Source of the DNA: Chryseobacterium gallinarum | GTDB taxonomy: Bacteria; Bacteroidota; Bacteroidia; Flavobacteriales; Weeksellaceae | Length of the DNA: 64,000 bases | Reading direction: 5' to 3' | NCBI RefSeq assembly: GCF_001021975.1 | Contig: NZ_CP009928.1 | Span: 186,001-250,000 of the forward strand | Part shown: positions 9,924-17,720 of the stretch, piece after piece | Layout of the letters: every line of letters begins with the position of its first letter | Position numbering within the stretch: position 1 is the first letter of the stretch | Position numbers and translations under genes: made by a program | The notes under the pieces: model-generated | The model's database searches: none | Seen by the model: only the letters and a program-made list of their open reading frames with translations | What the model was told of the DNA's origin: nothing

Positions 9924-10696
9924 TCACTGTCAATAACAGACAAGTTCATATACAGGAACTCAATAAAGGAGCCGAACAAACCGTGGTCTTAATCCACGGT
10001 ATGTTCAGTAACCTGTCCATTTATTATTTTAATATTGCCCCTGTTCTGGCAAAACATTTCCATGTGGTGATGTACGATCTGAAAAGTCACGGGATGAGTG
10101 AACGCTTTTTGGATGGGTACGACCTTGATAACATGTCATCCGATCTGATAGGTTTAATAGATCACCTTCAACTGGAAAAAGTACATCTTGTAGGCTATAG
10201 CTTCGGCGGTCTTATTGCTTTGAAAACAGCATTAACATATCCTGAACGCGTTAATCAACTGGTGGTGATGGAAGCTCCGGATCCTCAGGACGAAAAAGCC
10301 CGTAACATCATTGATGAATACAGCAAGGAATTCCTTGAGCATTATGTAGCCAATTTTACAGATACCACCAAAGTCCAGATGGGCAAAAGACAAATGGAAA
10401 AGAACCATCGTATGTATGAGTTTCTGTTTAATCAAACCAGTATCAAAGCAGATATGATTAAGGAAAAACATTTCCTTGGTGAAGCGGATTTCAATCAACT
10501 GAAAGCTTCCACTTTATTGCTTTATGGTGCTGATTCCAACTGCAGGCCTACAGGAGAATGGCTGCAGTCTCAAATCGGTTCATCCGAACTTGAATTGATT
10601 TCCGGCGATCACAATATTCCCATTCAGGAACCTCAGCTCATTGCAGAGACGATCGCCCAGTTTTTATCTAATATTTTAACGAAGAACCATGGCTAA
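9914..10696 (+). CDS. Alpha/beta hydrolase
   Basis: 260 residues with a standard alpha/beta hydrolase core. The oxyanion-hole motif VLIHGMF lies near residue 25, the nucleophile elbow GYSFGG contains Ser96, and the catalytic His is probably His233 in SGDHNIP. There is no signal peptide, so it should be cytoplasmic. It sits between the free ACP and the glycosyltransferase and overlaps both (10 bases upstream, 8 bases downstream). By position it could be a discrete thioesterase releasing the chain from the ACP, or an esterase editing it. The fold family is too broad for a firm substrate. Confidence 0.85.
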   Translation: MPIITVNNRQVHIQELNKGAEQTVVLIHGMFSNLSIYYFNIAPVLAKHFHVVMYDLKSHGMSERFLDGYDLDNMSSDLIGLIDHLQLEKVHLVGYSFGGLIALKTALTYPERVNQLVVMEAPDPQDEKARNIIDEYSKEFLEHYVANFTDTTKVQMGKRQMEKNHRMYEFLFNQTSIKADMIKEKHFLGEADFNQLKASTLLLYGADSNCRPTGEWLQSQIGSSELELISGDHNIPIQEPQLIAETIAQFLSNILTKNHG

Positions 10697-13091
10697 ATTT
10701 GCATTTATAGTTCCACCCTTGACAGGACATGTGAATCCTACCCTAAGCATCGGTGCTACCTTGTTGAAAAGAGGGCATGAAGTAGCCTGGATCAGCCTTG
10801 ACCCTACTTTAGAGGCTAAACTTCCGGAGGGCGGAAAATTATTACTGATCCAATACGATCAGACCGACGAAGAAAAGAAAGAAAGCGAACAATATCTCGA
10901 TATTATTTCCAAAAAAGTAGTCTACGGAATCGACAGCGTGAAGTTCCTTTACGAGGAAGTTCTTATTCCGTTGAACAAACATTGCTATAATGGGATTGTG
11001 GCTTTATTAAAGACCTACCAACCCGATTTAATCATCGGTGACCATCAGTTATTTGCGGCTCCGGTAGCTGCGAAAGCGTTAGGAATTCCTTGTGCGACTT
11101 CCGTTACCGCTCCGGCTGCTATTAAGATCATGAATGAGCTGCCTAAAGTACACGAATGGGAAGTCAATCAGATCATCGATTTACAGAAAGAACTTGGCTT
11201 CTATGAAGAACATTCTCTGGCCACTTCAGATCTCCTGACCCTTGTTTTAACTTCAACGTATTTCTTTGGGGATATGGACGATCTGGAACCTCAATACAAA
11301 TTCACAGGACCTGTTCTTACCGAAAGACGTATCTCATGTGAATTTGATTGGGACAGATTGAAAAGTGCCACCAACAAAAAGATTTTAGTAAGTATCGGAA
11401 CCACTTTCGATCACGATCATAAAAAAGCATTCTTCCAAAAGGTAGTTGATGCTTTTAAAGACGAAGATTTAACAGTTGTCGTGGTTTCAGATCCGCAGCT
11501 TTTCGAGCAATGGCCGGACAACTTTATGGTCTATCAGCAGATTCCGCAACTGGATTTGTTACCTCATCTTGATGGCGTGGTTTGCCACGGCGGTCACAAT
11601 ACCGTTTCTGAAACCTTATCCAACGGGATTCCTTTGGTAGTGATTCCTATTGCGTATGACCAGTCGCATGTTGCAGGACGTGTGGTGCGTACAGAAGCGG
11701 GTGAACGATTAAACTTTAACAGATTTAAAGCCAATCACCTGAGAGAAGCAGTACAACAAATTTTAAATAACCCAAGCTACCGTGAGGCGGCTCAAAAAGT
11801 AGGACAATCTTTTATGGAAGCAGGAGGAGCATCTACCGCAGCTAATTTATTGGAAGAAGCCATCACAAAGGCTTCAAAACCGGAAAAACCGTCTAAATTT
11901 TTATTCGTTGTTCCCCCGTTTTTCGGACATGTGAGTCCTACGTTAAGTGTGGGAGCAAGCCTTATTGCCCGTGGCCACGAAGTAAAATGGTTCGGAATTA
12001 CCCCTTTAGACAGCAAACATATTCCGGAAGGAGGTTCTTATTACTATCCGGAAGAAGACCTTATTCCTTATCAGGACGAAATCGCCCGCATTTTAAAAAG
12101 ACAGGATGACGGTCCTGCCTGTTCAGGTCCTGAAGTGATGAAGTTAGCACTGGAAGAAACGTATGTTCCTTTCGCTAAAATGATGATGCCGGGATTAACG
12201 CGATTAACAGAAAGCTGGATGCCTGATGTAATTGTGAACGACTGTATCACATTCGGAGGTGCGCTTTTCGCTCACAAGCATAATATTCCTTGTGTAACGA
12301 CTACACCCGTTCCACCGGATGTGATGGGAGATACTGAAAAAAGTGCCCCTAAAATCTGGGAATGGCAGCAAAACCTCATCAAAGACCTGCAAAAAGAAGT
12401 AGGTATTCATGAGGAAGGTATTTACATCCATTCGCATAAACTGAATATGGTCTTTACGTCACAAGCCTTTGCCGGTTTTGACACCGTACCATCGCATATG
12501 AAATTTGTAGGTCCTGTAAAAGGTCGTCCAAACGATGCACCTTTTGACTGGGATAAATTAAATGCTTCTACCACTCCAAAGATCTTCGTATCGCTGGGAA
12601 CGTTGTTGGTAGACATCAGAAAAGCTTTCTTTGAAAAAATTATTGCTGCATTTAAAGATCAGCCGGTAACGGTGATTGCCGCTACTCCACCGGAAATCTT
12701 TGAAGAATGGCCGGAGAACTTTATCGTAAACAGCTTCGTGCCTCAATCTGCAGTGATGCAAAGAATGGATATGGTGATCTGCCACGGTGGTTTCAATACG
12801 GTGAATGATACCTTCCGTAACGGATTACCGATGTTGATCACACCTATTGCTTATGACCATTTCCATATTGCGAAATTAATTGAGCAGGCAGGCTGTGGAA
12901 TCAGCATCCGATACAAGAGACTGCGTGTAGAAGCGCTTCGTGAAACCGTTTTTGAATTACTGGAAAATCCTAAATACAGAGCTGCCGCGAAGGAAGTTCA
13001 AAACACGTTCAATCTTGCCGGAGGTAATGATAAAGCGGTAGAATTACTGGAAAACTTTGTACAGGAACATTCCACATTAGCGTCTGTATAG
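10689..13091 (+). CDS. Two-copy fused GT1/MGT-type glycosyltransferase
   Basis: 800 residues consisting of two full-length glycosyltransferases in one chain. Copy 1 spans about 1-395 and copy 2 about 402-790. Both begin with a matching N-terminal strand (FAFIVPPLTGHVNPTLS and FLFVVPPFFGHVSPTLS). Both end with a donor-binding signature, CHGGHNTVSE in the first and CHGGFNTVND in the second, each followed by a PIAYD stretch. This is the GT-B, UGT/macrolide glycosyltransferase family, whose single-copy members are about 400 residues. The halves have diverged well beyond recent duplication. It should move a sugar from an activated donor to a hydroxyl of the lipid or polyketide made by the operon, perhaps adding two sugars in turn. 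Donor and acceptor cannot be read from the sequence. Confidence 0.9.
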   Translation: MAKFAFIVPPLTGHVNPTLSIGATLLKRGHEVAWISLDPTLEAKLPEGGKLLLIQYDQTDEEKKESEQYLDIISKKVVYGIDSVKFLYEEVLIPLNKHCYNGIVALLKTYQPDLIIGDHQLFAAPVAAKALGIPCATSVTAPAAIKIMNELPKVHEWEVNQIIDLQKELGFYEEHSLATSDLLTLVLTSTYFFGDMDDLEPQYKFTGPVLTERRISCEFDWDRLKSATNKKILVSIGTTFDHDHKKAFFQKVVDAFKDEDLTVVVVSDPQLFEQWPDNFMVYQQIPQLDLLPHLDGVVCHGGHNTVSETLSNGIPLVVIPIAYDQSHVAGRVVRTEAGERLNFNRFKANHLREAVQQILNNPSYREAAQKVGQSFMEAGGASTAANLLEEAITKASKPEKPSKFLFVVPPFFGHVSPTLSVGASLIARGHEVKWFGITPLDSKHIPEGGSYYYPEEDLIPYQDEIARILKRQDDGPACSGPEVMKLALEETYVPFAKMMMPGLTRLTESWMPDVIVNDCITFGGALFAHKHNIPCVTTTPVPPDVMGDTEKSAPKIWEWQQNLIKDLQKEVGIHEEGIYIHSHKLNMVFTSQAFAGFDTVPSHMKFVGPVKGRPNDAPFDWDKLNASTTPKIFVSLGTLLVDIRKAFFEKIIAAFKDQPVTVIAATPPEIFEEWPENFIVNSFVPQSAVMQRMDMVICHGGFNTVNDTFRNGLPMLITPIAYDHFHIAKLIEQAGCGISIRYKRLRVEALRETVFELLENPKYRAAAKEVQNTFNLAGGNDKAVELLENFVQEHSTLASV

Positions 13092-13094
13092 CCT

Positions 13095-14378
13095 ATGAAC
13101 CAACCTATTAAAAGAAGATTATTATTTGGTGAGCGAATGTTACTGGGAGACGGAACAGAACCGTTCAATGCGGTGATCCCTTTCAGGCTCAGAGGTACCT
13201 TTACTTTGAAGGATATCCAGCAGGCTTTGGCTCAGATCCAGCAAAAACATCCGTGGTTAAGAGCGCTTATTGCTCACGATGATCAAAATATCCCCTGGTT
13301 TGATGTTCCTGAAAACCCGATCTCCATTCCGGTGCGAATTATTGCCAGACAAGGAGAAGATCAGTGGCAGGAAGAATCCAAAAGGGAATGGAATACTTTA
13401 TTCGATCCTAAAAAATTACCTCTTATCCGGTTTGTCTGGATCAAGGGGGAAGACGTTTCTGACATGCTGTTTGCGTTCCACCATTGTTTATGCGATGGTG
13501 GTTCTGCAATGGCTTTCCTTTATGAGTTTTTAAAAGTATTGGATGATCCAAAAGCTGATATTGGGATAGAAAGTCCTATTTTAGGCATTCAGGATGTCGT
13601 TCCGGCGAATATTTTAAACAGCCGGAAGAAAAAATTAAAAGCCAAATTCATCGGAAGATTAGCGGCTACAGCCATCAAAGTTATTCCTACCGGTAAAAAA
13701 TCTATTGACCGTCAAAATGATTATTTAATCAATTGGAAAATAGATGAAACGGTAAGCCAGCAGCTGATTTCCTATTGCAAAGCTAATGGTGCTACCGTGA
13801 ACACGTTTTTAAGTGCTGCTTTGCTTCAGGCTTTCAAGAAAGTAAAAGGAGCCGGAGCTTTCAATAAAGTGTCCTGCCCTGTAGACATCAGACGTTTTGC
13901 TACCCAGATCAAAAACGATCATATTTTTGCTTTTGGATTGATGATCGTAGTTTCTGCCAATGAAAAGCTGAGCTTTATAGAGAATTTACATGCGATGCAG
14001 GCTTCTGTAGAACGTAAAACCTCCAAGCTTGATCCTTATATTACCATGATGGTGATGGAATCCGGACATGATGCATTGAATAATTTCACCAAACTTTTAA
14101 AGAACGGAAAATCCTCTAATGACTGTATGTTTTCCAATCTGGGACGCATTCAGATTCCTCATGAATATAAAGAATTTTCAGTAGATACTATTTTCAGTCC
14201 GTCTGTGATTGGTCCGCTGGGAAATACCACCACACTGGTCGTTTCTACCTACCGTGGGAAAATGGATTTTTCATTTGTAGGAAGTGAAGGCTATTTACCG
14301 TATACCGATGCCCTGGCCATCCGTGATGAAATCATGAAGATTATTAAGCTGCAACTGGAATATATCGCCGTATCATGA
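13095..14378 (+). CDS. HHxxxDG acyltransferase (condensation/PapA-like) 1
   Basis: 427 residues of the condensation-domain superfamily, which includes NRPS condensation domains, PapA acyltransferases and wax ester synthases. The active-site motif is intact: HHCLCDG, with His129, His130, Asp134 and Gly135. No carrier domain or membrane segment is attached. The start follows the glycosyltransferase stop by three bases, and the end overlaps the next gene as ATGA. Such enzymes usually transfer an acyl group from an ACP or CoA to a hydroxyl or amine. Here it probably acylates the glycosylated product or condenses the chain with an alcohol. The precise substrate is unknown. Confidence 0.82.
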   Translation: MNQPIKRRLLFGERMLLGDGTEPFNAVIPFRLRGTFTLKDIQQALAQIQQKHPWLRALIAHDDQNIPWFDVPENPISIPVRIIARQGEDQWQEESKREWNTLFDPKKLPLIRFVWIKGEDVSDMLFAFHHCLCDGGSAMAFLYEFLKVLDDPKADIGIESPILGIQDVVPANILNSRKKKLKAKFIGRLAATAIKVIPTGKKSIDRQNDYLINWKIDETVSQQLISYCKANGATVNTFLSAALLQAFKKVKGAGAFNKVSCPVDIRRFATQIKNDHIFAFGLMIVVSANEKLSFIENLHAMQASVERKTSKLDPYITMMVMESGHDALNNFTKLLKNGKSSNDCMFSNLGRIQIPHEYKEFSVDTIFSPSVIGPLGNTTTLVVSTYRGKMDFSFVGSEGYLPYTDALAIRDEIMKIIKLQLEYIAVS

Positions 14379-15625
14379 TCAAAAGAAAACTAATGATGGT
14401 GGAAAGGATCATGTATGTAGATCCCGAGACCCCTGTAAACTGCGTATTTGCAGCGAAAATAAAAGGAGAATTTCCGGAGCAGAATTTTAAAACTGCTCTG
14501 GAAAAAATCCAGCAGAAACATGCCTTGTTAAGAGTGGTTATAGACTCTAAAAGCGAGAAATACCCCTTTTTTATAGAAGAAAAAGACATCGCTCCTATCC
14601 CACTCCGCATTGTAGAAAGAAAAACAGATGAAGACTGGCTTACCGAGTCTCAGAAAGAATGGAAAATCTTATTTGAGAAAGAGAAAACACCGCTTGCCCG
14701 CGTAGTATGGGTAAGAGGACAGGATGTTTCTGAAGTGTTTTGGGCCATCCCTCATTGTATTTCAGACGGAACCACCGGAGTGACTTTAATGAAGGAACTT
14801 CTTCAGCTTTTGGATGATCCTTCTTTGGAATTGGAGCCTTATGAGCCTTTCTCTTCAGTGGATGAATTTCTCCCTTCCCACTTTAATGTAAAAAGTAAGA
14901 AATTCAAAGCCAGACTTTATCTGACCTTTGCCAGGTTCTTCTTTATGCTGCAACAGAAAAGCAAAAAGAGAAACCTTGGAAAAGACTATGTTCTTCACCA
15001 AAAACTGGATAAGGCCACAACGTCCCAAATCACTGAAAGATGTAAAGCCAATGGCATTTCCGTACATGCTTTGCTTTGTTCTGCCTTCATGCAGGCATTC
15101 CGGGAAGTGAAAGGGAAAGAAGCCAAGGGTAAAGTGATCAGTCCGGTAGATGTGCGCCATTTTATTCCGGAGATCAAAGAAGATCATTTATTTGCCTTTG
15201 CCCCAACGGTGGATCTTGCGATTAAAAAAGGAAGCTCCGATCTGTTGAACAATGCCAGACAGATTAAAGAAGACCTTACTCAGAAAATAGGAAAAATGGA
15301 AGCCCGCGAACTGCTGTGGATGGGTGAACAGATGCACCCGATCGTAGACCGTATGATCTCCATGCTCAAATCCAGCAATGGCGGCCATGATGTAACCCTC
15401 TCCAATATGGGCAGGATCAATATCCCGAATGAGTACAAAAACTTCAGCATTGAAACCATTTTCAGTCCTACGGTAGCCTTCCCATGGCTGAACTCAAATA
15501 CTTTGGTGACGAGCACCTACAACCATCAGATGGATTTTATATTTTTGTCCAACGAAGACTTCCTTCCCAAAGCGGAAGCCGCCAAAATAAAAGAGAAAGC
15601 CATAGCGCTAATGACCACCTCATGA
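14375..15625 (+). CDS. HxxxDG acyltransferase (condensation/PapA-like) 2
   Basis: 416 residues, a diverged paralogue of the upstream acyltransferase with the same overall layout (N-terminal VxRxM-type start, RIVER stretch, DPSLELEP region, C-terminal NMGRI motif). The active site reads PHCISDG. The second, usually catalytic, histidine is His127 and the aspartate is Asp131, but the first histidine is replaced by Pro126. That change is tolerated in part of the superfamily, so activity is plausible. The start overlaps the previous stop by four bases and the end overlaps the next start in the same way. Two related acyltransferases suggest two acylation steps or two acceptor positions. Confidence 0.8.
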   Translation: MIKRKLMMVERIMYVDPETPVNCVFAAKIKGEFPEQNFKTALEKIQQKHALLRVVIDSKSEKYPFFIEEKDIAPIPLRIVERKTDEDWLTESQKEWKILFEKEKTPLARVVWVRGQDVSEVFWAIPHCISDGTTGVTLMKELLQLLDDPSLELEPYEPFSSVDEFLPSHFNVKSKKFKARLYLTFARFFFMLQQKSKKRNLGKDYVLHQKLDKATTSQITERCKANGISVHALLCSAFMQAFREVKGKEAKGKVISPVDVRHFIPEIKEDHLFAFAPTVDLAIKKGSSDLLNNARQIKEDLTQKIGKMEARELLWMGEQMHPIVDRMISMLKSSNGGHDVTLSNMGRINIPNEYKNFSIETIFSPTVAFPWLNSNTLVTSTYNHQMDFIFLSNEDFLPKAEAAKIKEKAIALMTTS

Positions 15626-16158
15626 AATTGAAATTTAAGCCGAAGCCACCTAAAAAGCTCAAAAAAACTACCCTTAAACGCTTTCTCATCAAGCGTACGA
15701 TTTATTATGTCCTTCCGAATGTATTTTTCAATTTCATCATTGCCTATGCCAGCTTCAAAGAATTAGGCTACACCCATTTTTTCTCCGGCGAACAGAATCT
15801 GGCCCGCCTTACCTTACCCATGGCCCTGTTTCTCCCCGTTGTCCTCACCATAGACATCATCAAAAGAGTAACCGATGCCGCCGGACAAGGCGCCATTGAA
15901 TTTACCGTAGATGAACAGTTGAATATTAAAAAACTGATGACCAAGCTGAGTATTCTGCATGGCGTGATTACCTGTTCTTTCGTTTTAGCGATGCTTTTCT
16001 TAGGGCAGTATAATTTCTCAAAGGATTATAAGTTGGATGCTACGGCGATGGCTGTTGTGGTGGGGATATTGGCAGGAGTGCTGTCTGTGGTGTTTGTGTA
16101 TTTGCCGGTGTGGAGGTTGAGGAGGTGGATGTGTAGGAGGATTGAGATTGTAGCATAA
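15622..16158 (+). CDS. Small membrane protein closing the polyketide operon
   Basis: 178 residues from the ATG at 15622, chosen because it forms an ATGA overlap with the preceding gene; the frame is open further upstream but only inside that gene. The N-terminus is very basic (FKPKPPKKLKK). About four hydrophobic segments follow, near residues 28-45, 65-80, 110-130 and 142-160, ending in an Arg-rich tail (LRRWMCRR). I do not recognise a family. By position it may help export or anchor the product. The last roughly 90 bases differ from the rest of the gene: G- and T-rich, almost without C, using AGG for Arg where the earlier part uses CGN or AGA. The same 3' end recurs about 1 kb downstream. 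Confidence 0.75.
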   Translation: MKLKFKPKPPKKLKKTTLKRFLIKRTIYYVLPNVFFNFIIAYASFKELGYTHFFSGEQNLARLTLPMALFLPVVLTIDIIKRVTDAAGQGAIEFTVDEQLNIKKLMTKLSILHGVITCSFVLAMLFLGQYNFSKDYKLDATAMAVVVGILAGVLSVVFVYLPVWRLRRWMCRRIEIVA

Positions 16159-16190
16159 ACTCAAACGAGACACCTCTCTATTTAAAAATG

Positions 16191-16235
16191 AAAAGATGTA
16201 ATCTCAGTATTTCATTCTGAACGATTACATCTTTT
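16191..16235. terminator. Bidirectional terminator hairpin
   Basis: A 13-bp perfect stem, AAAAGATGTAATC paired with GATTACATCTTTT, with a 19-base loop. It lies between the end of the polyketide operon and a convergent gene and has A/T runs on both sides, so it can serve both strands. Confidence 0.7.
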
Positions 16236-16248
16236 ATAAATTTCAACA

Positions 16249-16815
16249 TTATTTCACGACCTTCATTGGTGGTGGCGGAAGCTGTTTTTGCGGTAGATAA
16301 TTATCAATCTCATCTTGTGTAATAATTTCTTTTTTAGCAGACTCAAAGTCAATTGTAAAATCAGCAGATTTTGCTAAATCATCCTGTTTATAAATTTTAT
16401 CTTTCAGCAAATTGATAATATTATTAAAACCAGCATCCATAAATGGATTAATAAAACAGAGCTTATCTTTTTTCCCTCCAACCTGGAATGTAATATAGTT
16501 CCTATTCCCTGCATATCCCTGATTTTTATCCAGCTGCTTTTTCACAACAAAGTCTTTCATCTTTTTTGATGATAGCTGATTAATTTTTTCAATCTCATCT
16601 TCGGTTAACTGATATTTATAATAGACTTCGTCTCTAGATCTTTTTAAGTAGACACTTAATATCCCTTGTTTATCTATCTTCGAATAGGAATATATTTTGA
16701 TATTATTACTGGGTTCTACATCATAAGTAATCAATTTAAAATCACCCAGTTTCAATTTTTGAGCATTAAATAATACTCCAGTACATAATACAATTAATAA
16801 AAAGATTTTTTTCAT
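16249..16815 (-). CDS. Exported protein of unknown function
   Basis: 188 residues from the ATG at 16815. This start puts a clear signal peptide at the front (MKKIFLLIVLCTGVLFNAQ); the frame is open 18 residues further upstream but that would bury the signal. The mature part is mixed alpha/beta with many Lys and ends in a proline-rich stretch (LPPPPMKVV). I do not recognise a family. It is convergent with the polyketide operon and sits between two copies of that operon's 3' end, so it may have arrived with the event that made the second copy. Periplasmic or outer-membrane location is likely. Confidence 0.65.
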   Translation of the reverse strand: MKKIFLLIVLCTGVLFNAQKLKLGDFKLITYDVEPSNNIKIYSYSKIDKQGILSVYLKRSRDEVYYKYQLTEDEIEKINQLSSKKMKDFVVKKQLDKNQGYAGNRNYITFQVGGKKDKLCFINPFMDAGFNNIINLLKDKIYKQDDLAKSADFTIDFESAKKEIITQDEIDNYLPQKQLPPPPMKVVK

Positions 16816-16995
16816 TTCTGGTTTAGAATAATATTTCATAAATATACTATAAAGCAAGAAATCTAGCAATGCTGGACTTCATCTAAAATTAGTAAAAAAA
16901 GACTCTTAAATATTTTTCTTTTGAAATGAGAAGGTACAACAAACAACAGAATGTTGTATAACTTAATTACCGTTCTGTTCTATGAATACTACTTT

Positions 16996-17131
16996 TACAA
17001 AGTATAATCTATCAAAAGATTACAAACTAGATACAATGGTTGTGGTAATAGGAATTTTGTCTGTGATGTTTGTGTATTTGCCGGTGTGGAGGTTGAGGAG
17101 GTGGATGTGTAGGAGGATATTGACAGTATAA
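16996..17131 (+). pseudogene. Diverged copy of the 3' end of the operon-closing membrane gene
   Basis: Read in the proper frame, this stretch gives TKYNLSKDYKLD, then a gap of a few residues, then GILSVMFVYLPVWRLRRWMC and RRILTV followed by a stop. It matches the C-terminus of the membrane protein ending at 16158. The upstream part is only loosely similar, but 17067-17118 is identical to 16091-16142 over 52 bases. No start codon or 5' part is present. It is a partial duplicate or the remnant of a second allele. Confidence 0.85.
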
Positions 17132-17155
17132 ATTAATTCAAAAAAATATTAAAAA

Positions 17156-17189
17156 GTGAAAGTCCAAAGTTTAAATTTTGGACTTTCAC
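17156..17189. terminator. Hairpin after the duplicated gene end
   Basis: A perfect 13-bp stem, GTGAAAGTCCAAA with TTTGGACTTTCAC, and an eight-base loop. There is no strong T-run, so it may be a terminator or a boundary structure upstream of the defence operon. Confidence 0.5.
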
Positions 17190-17277
17190 AATATTTATAT
17201 ATTATCAAAATACTAAGCATAGATATTAACTCCATTTTTAAAAACTAATTAAAAAAATTAAATTTTATAAGTTTATG

Positions 17278-17285
17278 TATATTTG
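17278..17285 (+). promoter_or_regulatory. TAnnTTTG -7 box before vsr
   Basis: TATATTTG matches the Bacteroidota -7 consensus TAnnTTTG and ends 17 bases before the vsr start. No clear upstream TTG element was found. Confidence 0.5.
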
Positions 17286-17302
17286 TTAAATTAGTTTATT
17301 TT

Positions 17303-17719
17303 ATGCCTGATGTACATTCTAAAAAAGTAAGGAGTTATAATATGAGCAAAATTAAGGGTAAGGATACTAAACCTGAAATTCTGGTCAGAAAATTTCTTTT
17401 CGGAAAAGGATTGCGATATAGACTACATGATAAAAAGCTTCCGGGAAAACCTGATTTAGTCTTTCCAAAATATAAAAAAATAATTTTTGTACATGGTTGT
17501 TTTTGGCATGGTCATGAGGATTGCAAGTATTTTGTTATACCAAAAACAAGAACAGAATGGTGGCTAAATAAAATTAATAGAAATATAGAAAAAGATATGG
17601 AGAGTATACACAAGCTAAAAAATGAAGGATGGAAAGTTTATATAGTTTGGGAGTACGATCTGAAAAGCAACAAAAGAGAAAATGTACTTAATACTCTTTA
17701 TAATAAAATTATAAATTAA
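17303..17719 (+). CDS. vsr: Very short patch repair endonuclease Vsr
   Basis: 138 residues, the usual Vsr length. Family motifs are clear: NMSKIKGKDTKPE, LPGKPDLVFPK with catalytic Asp51, FVHGCFWHGH with His64 and His69, and PKTRTEWW. Vsr nicks DNA 5' of T:G mismatches that arise when 5-methylcytosine deaminates and so protects the sites of a partner C5-methyltransferase, which here begins two bases later. Of the zinc ligands known in the E. coli enzyme (Cys66, His71, Cys73, Cys117), Cys66 and His71 are present, a Cys stands at 74, and the last appears replaced by Tyr in VWEYD. The gene opens a five-gene defence operon. Confidence 0.95.
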   Translation: MPDVHSKKVRSYNMSKIKGKDTKPEILVRKFLFGKGLRYRLHDKKLPGKPDLVFPKYKKIIFVHGCFWHGHEDCKYFVIPKTRTEWWLNKINRNIEKDMESIHKLKNEGWKVYIVWEYDLKSNKRENVLNTLYNKIIN

Positions 17720-17720
17720 A

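Larger units (their letters stand above)
16870..17302. other. Intergenic stretch between exported-protein gene and defence operon
   Basis: A+T-rich and without an intact gene. It contains the 3' gene fragment at 16996-17131, a hairpin at 17156-17189 and a promoter box at 17278-17285. Nothing else is visible. Confidence 0.7.

Noticed and set aside
15484..15621. Upstream extension of the operon-closing membrane protein
   Set aside because: It lies entirely within the preceding acyltransferase gene; the ATG at 15622 gives the four-base overlap seen between neighbouring genes.
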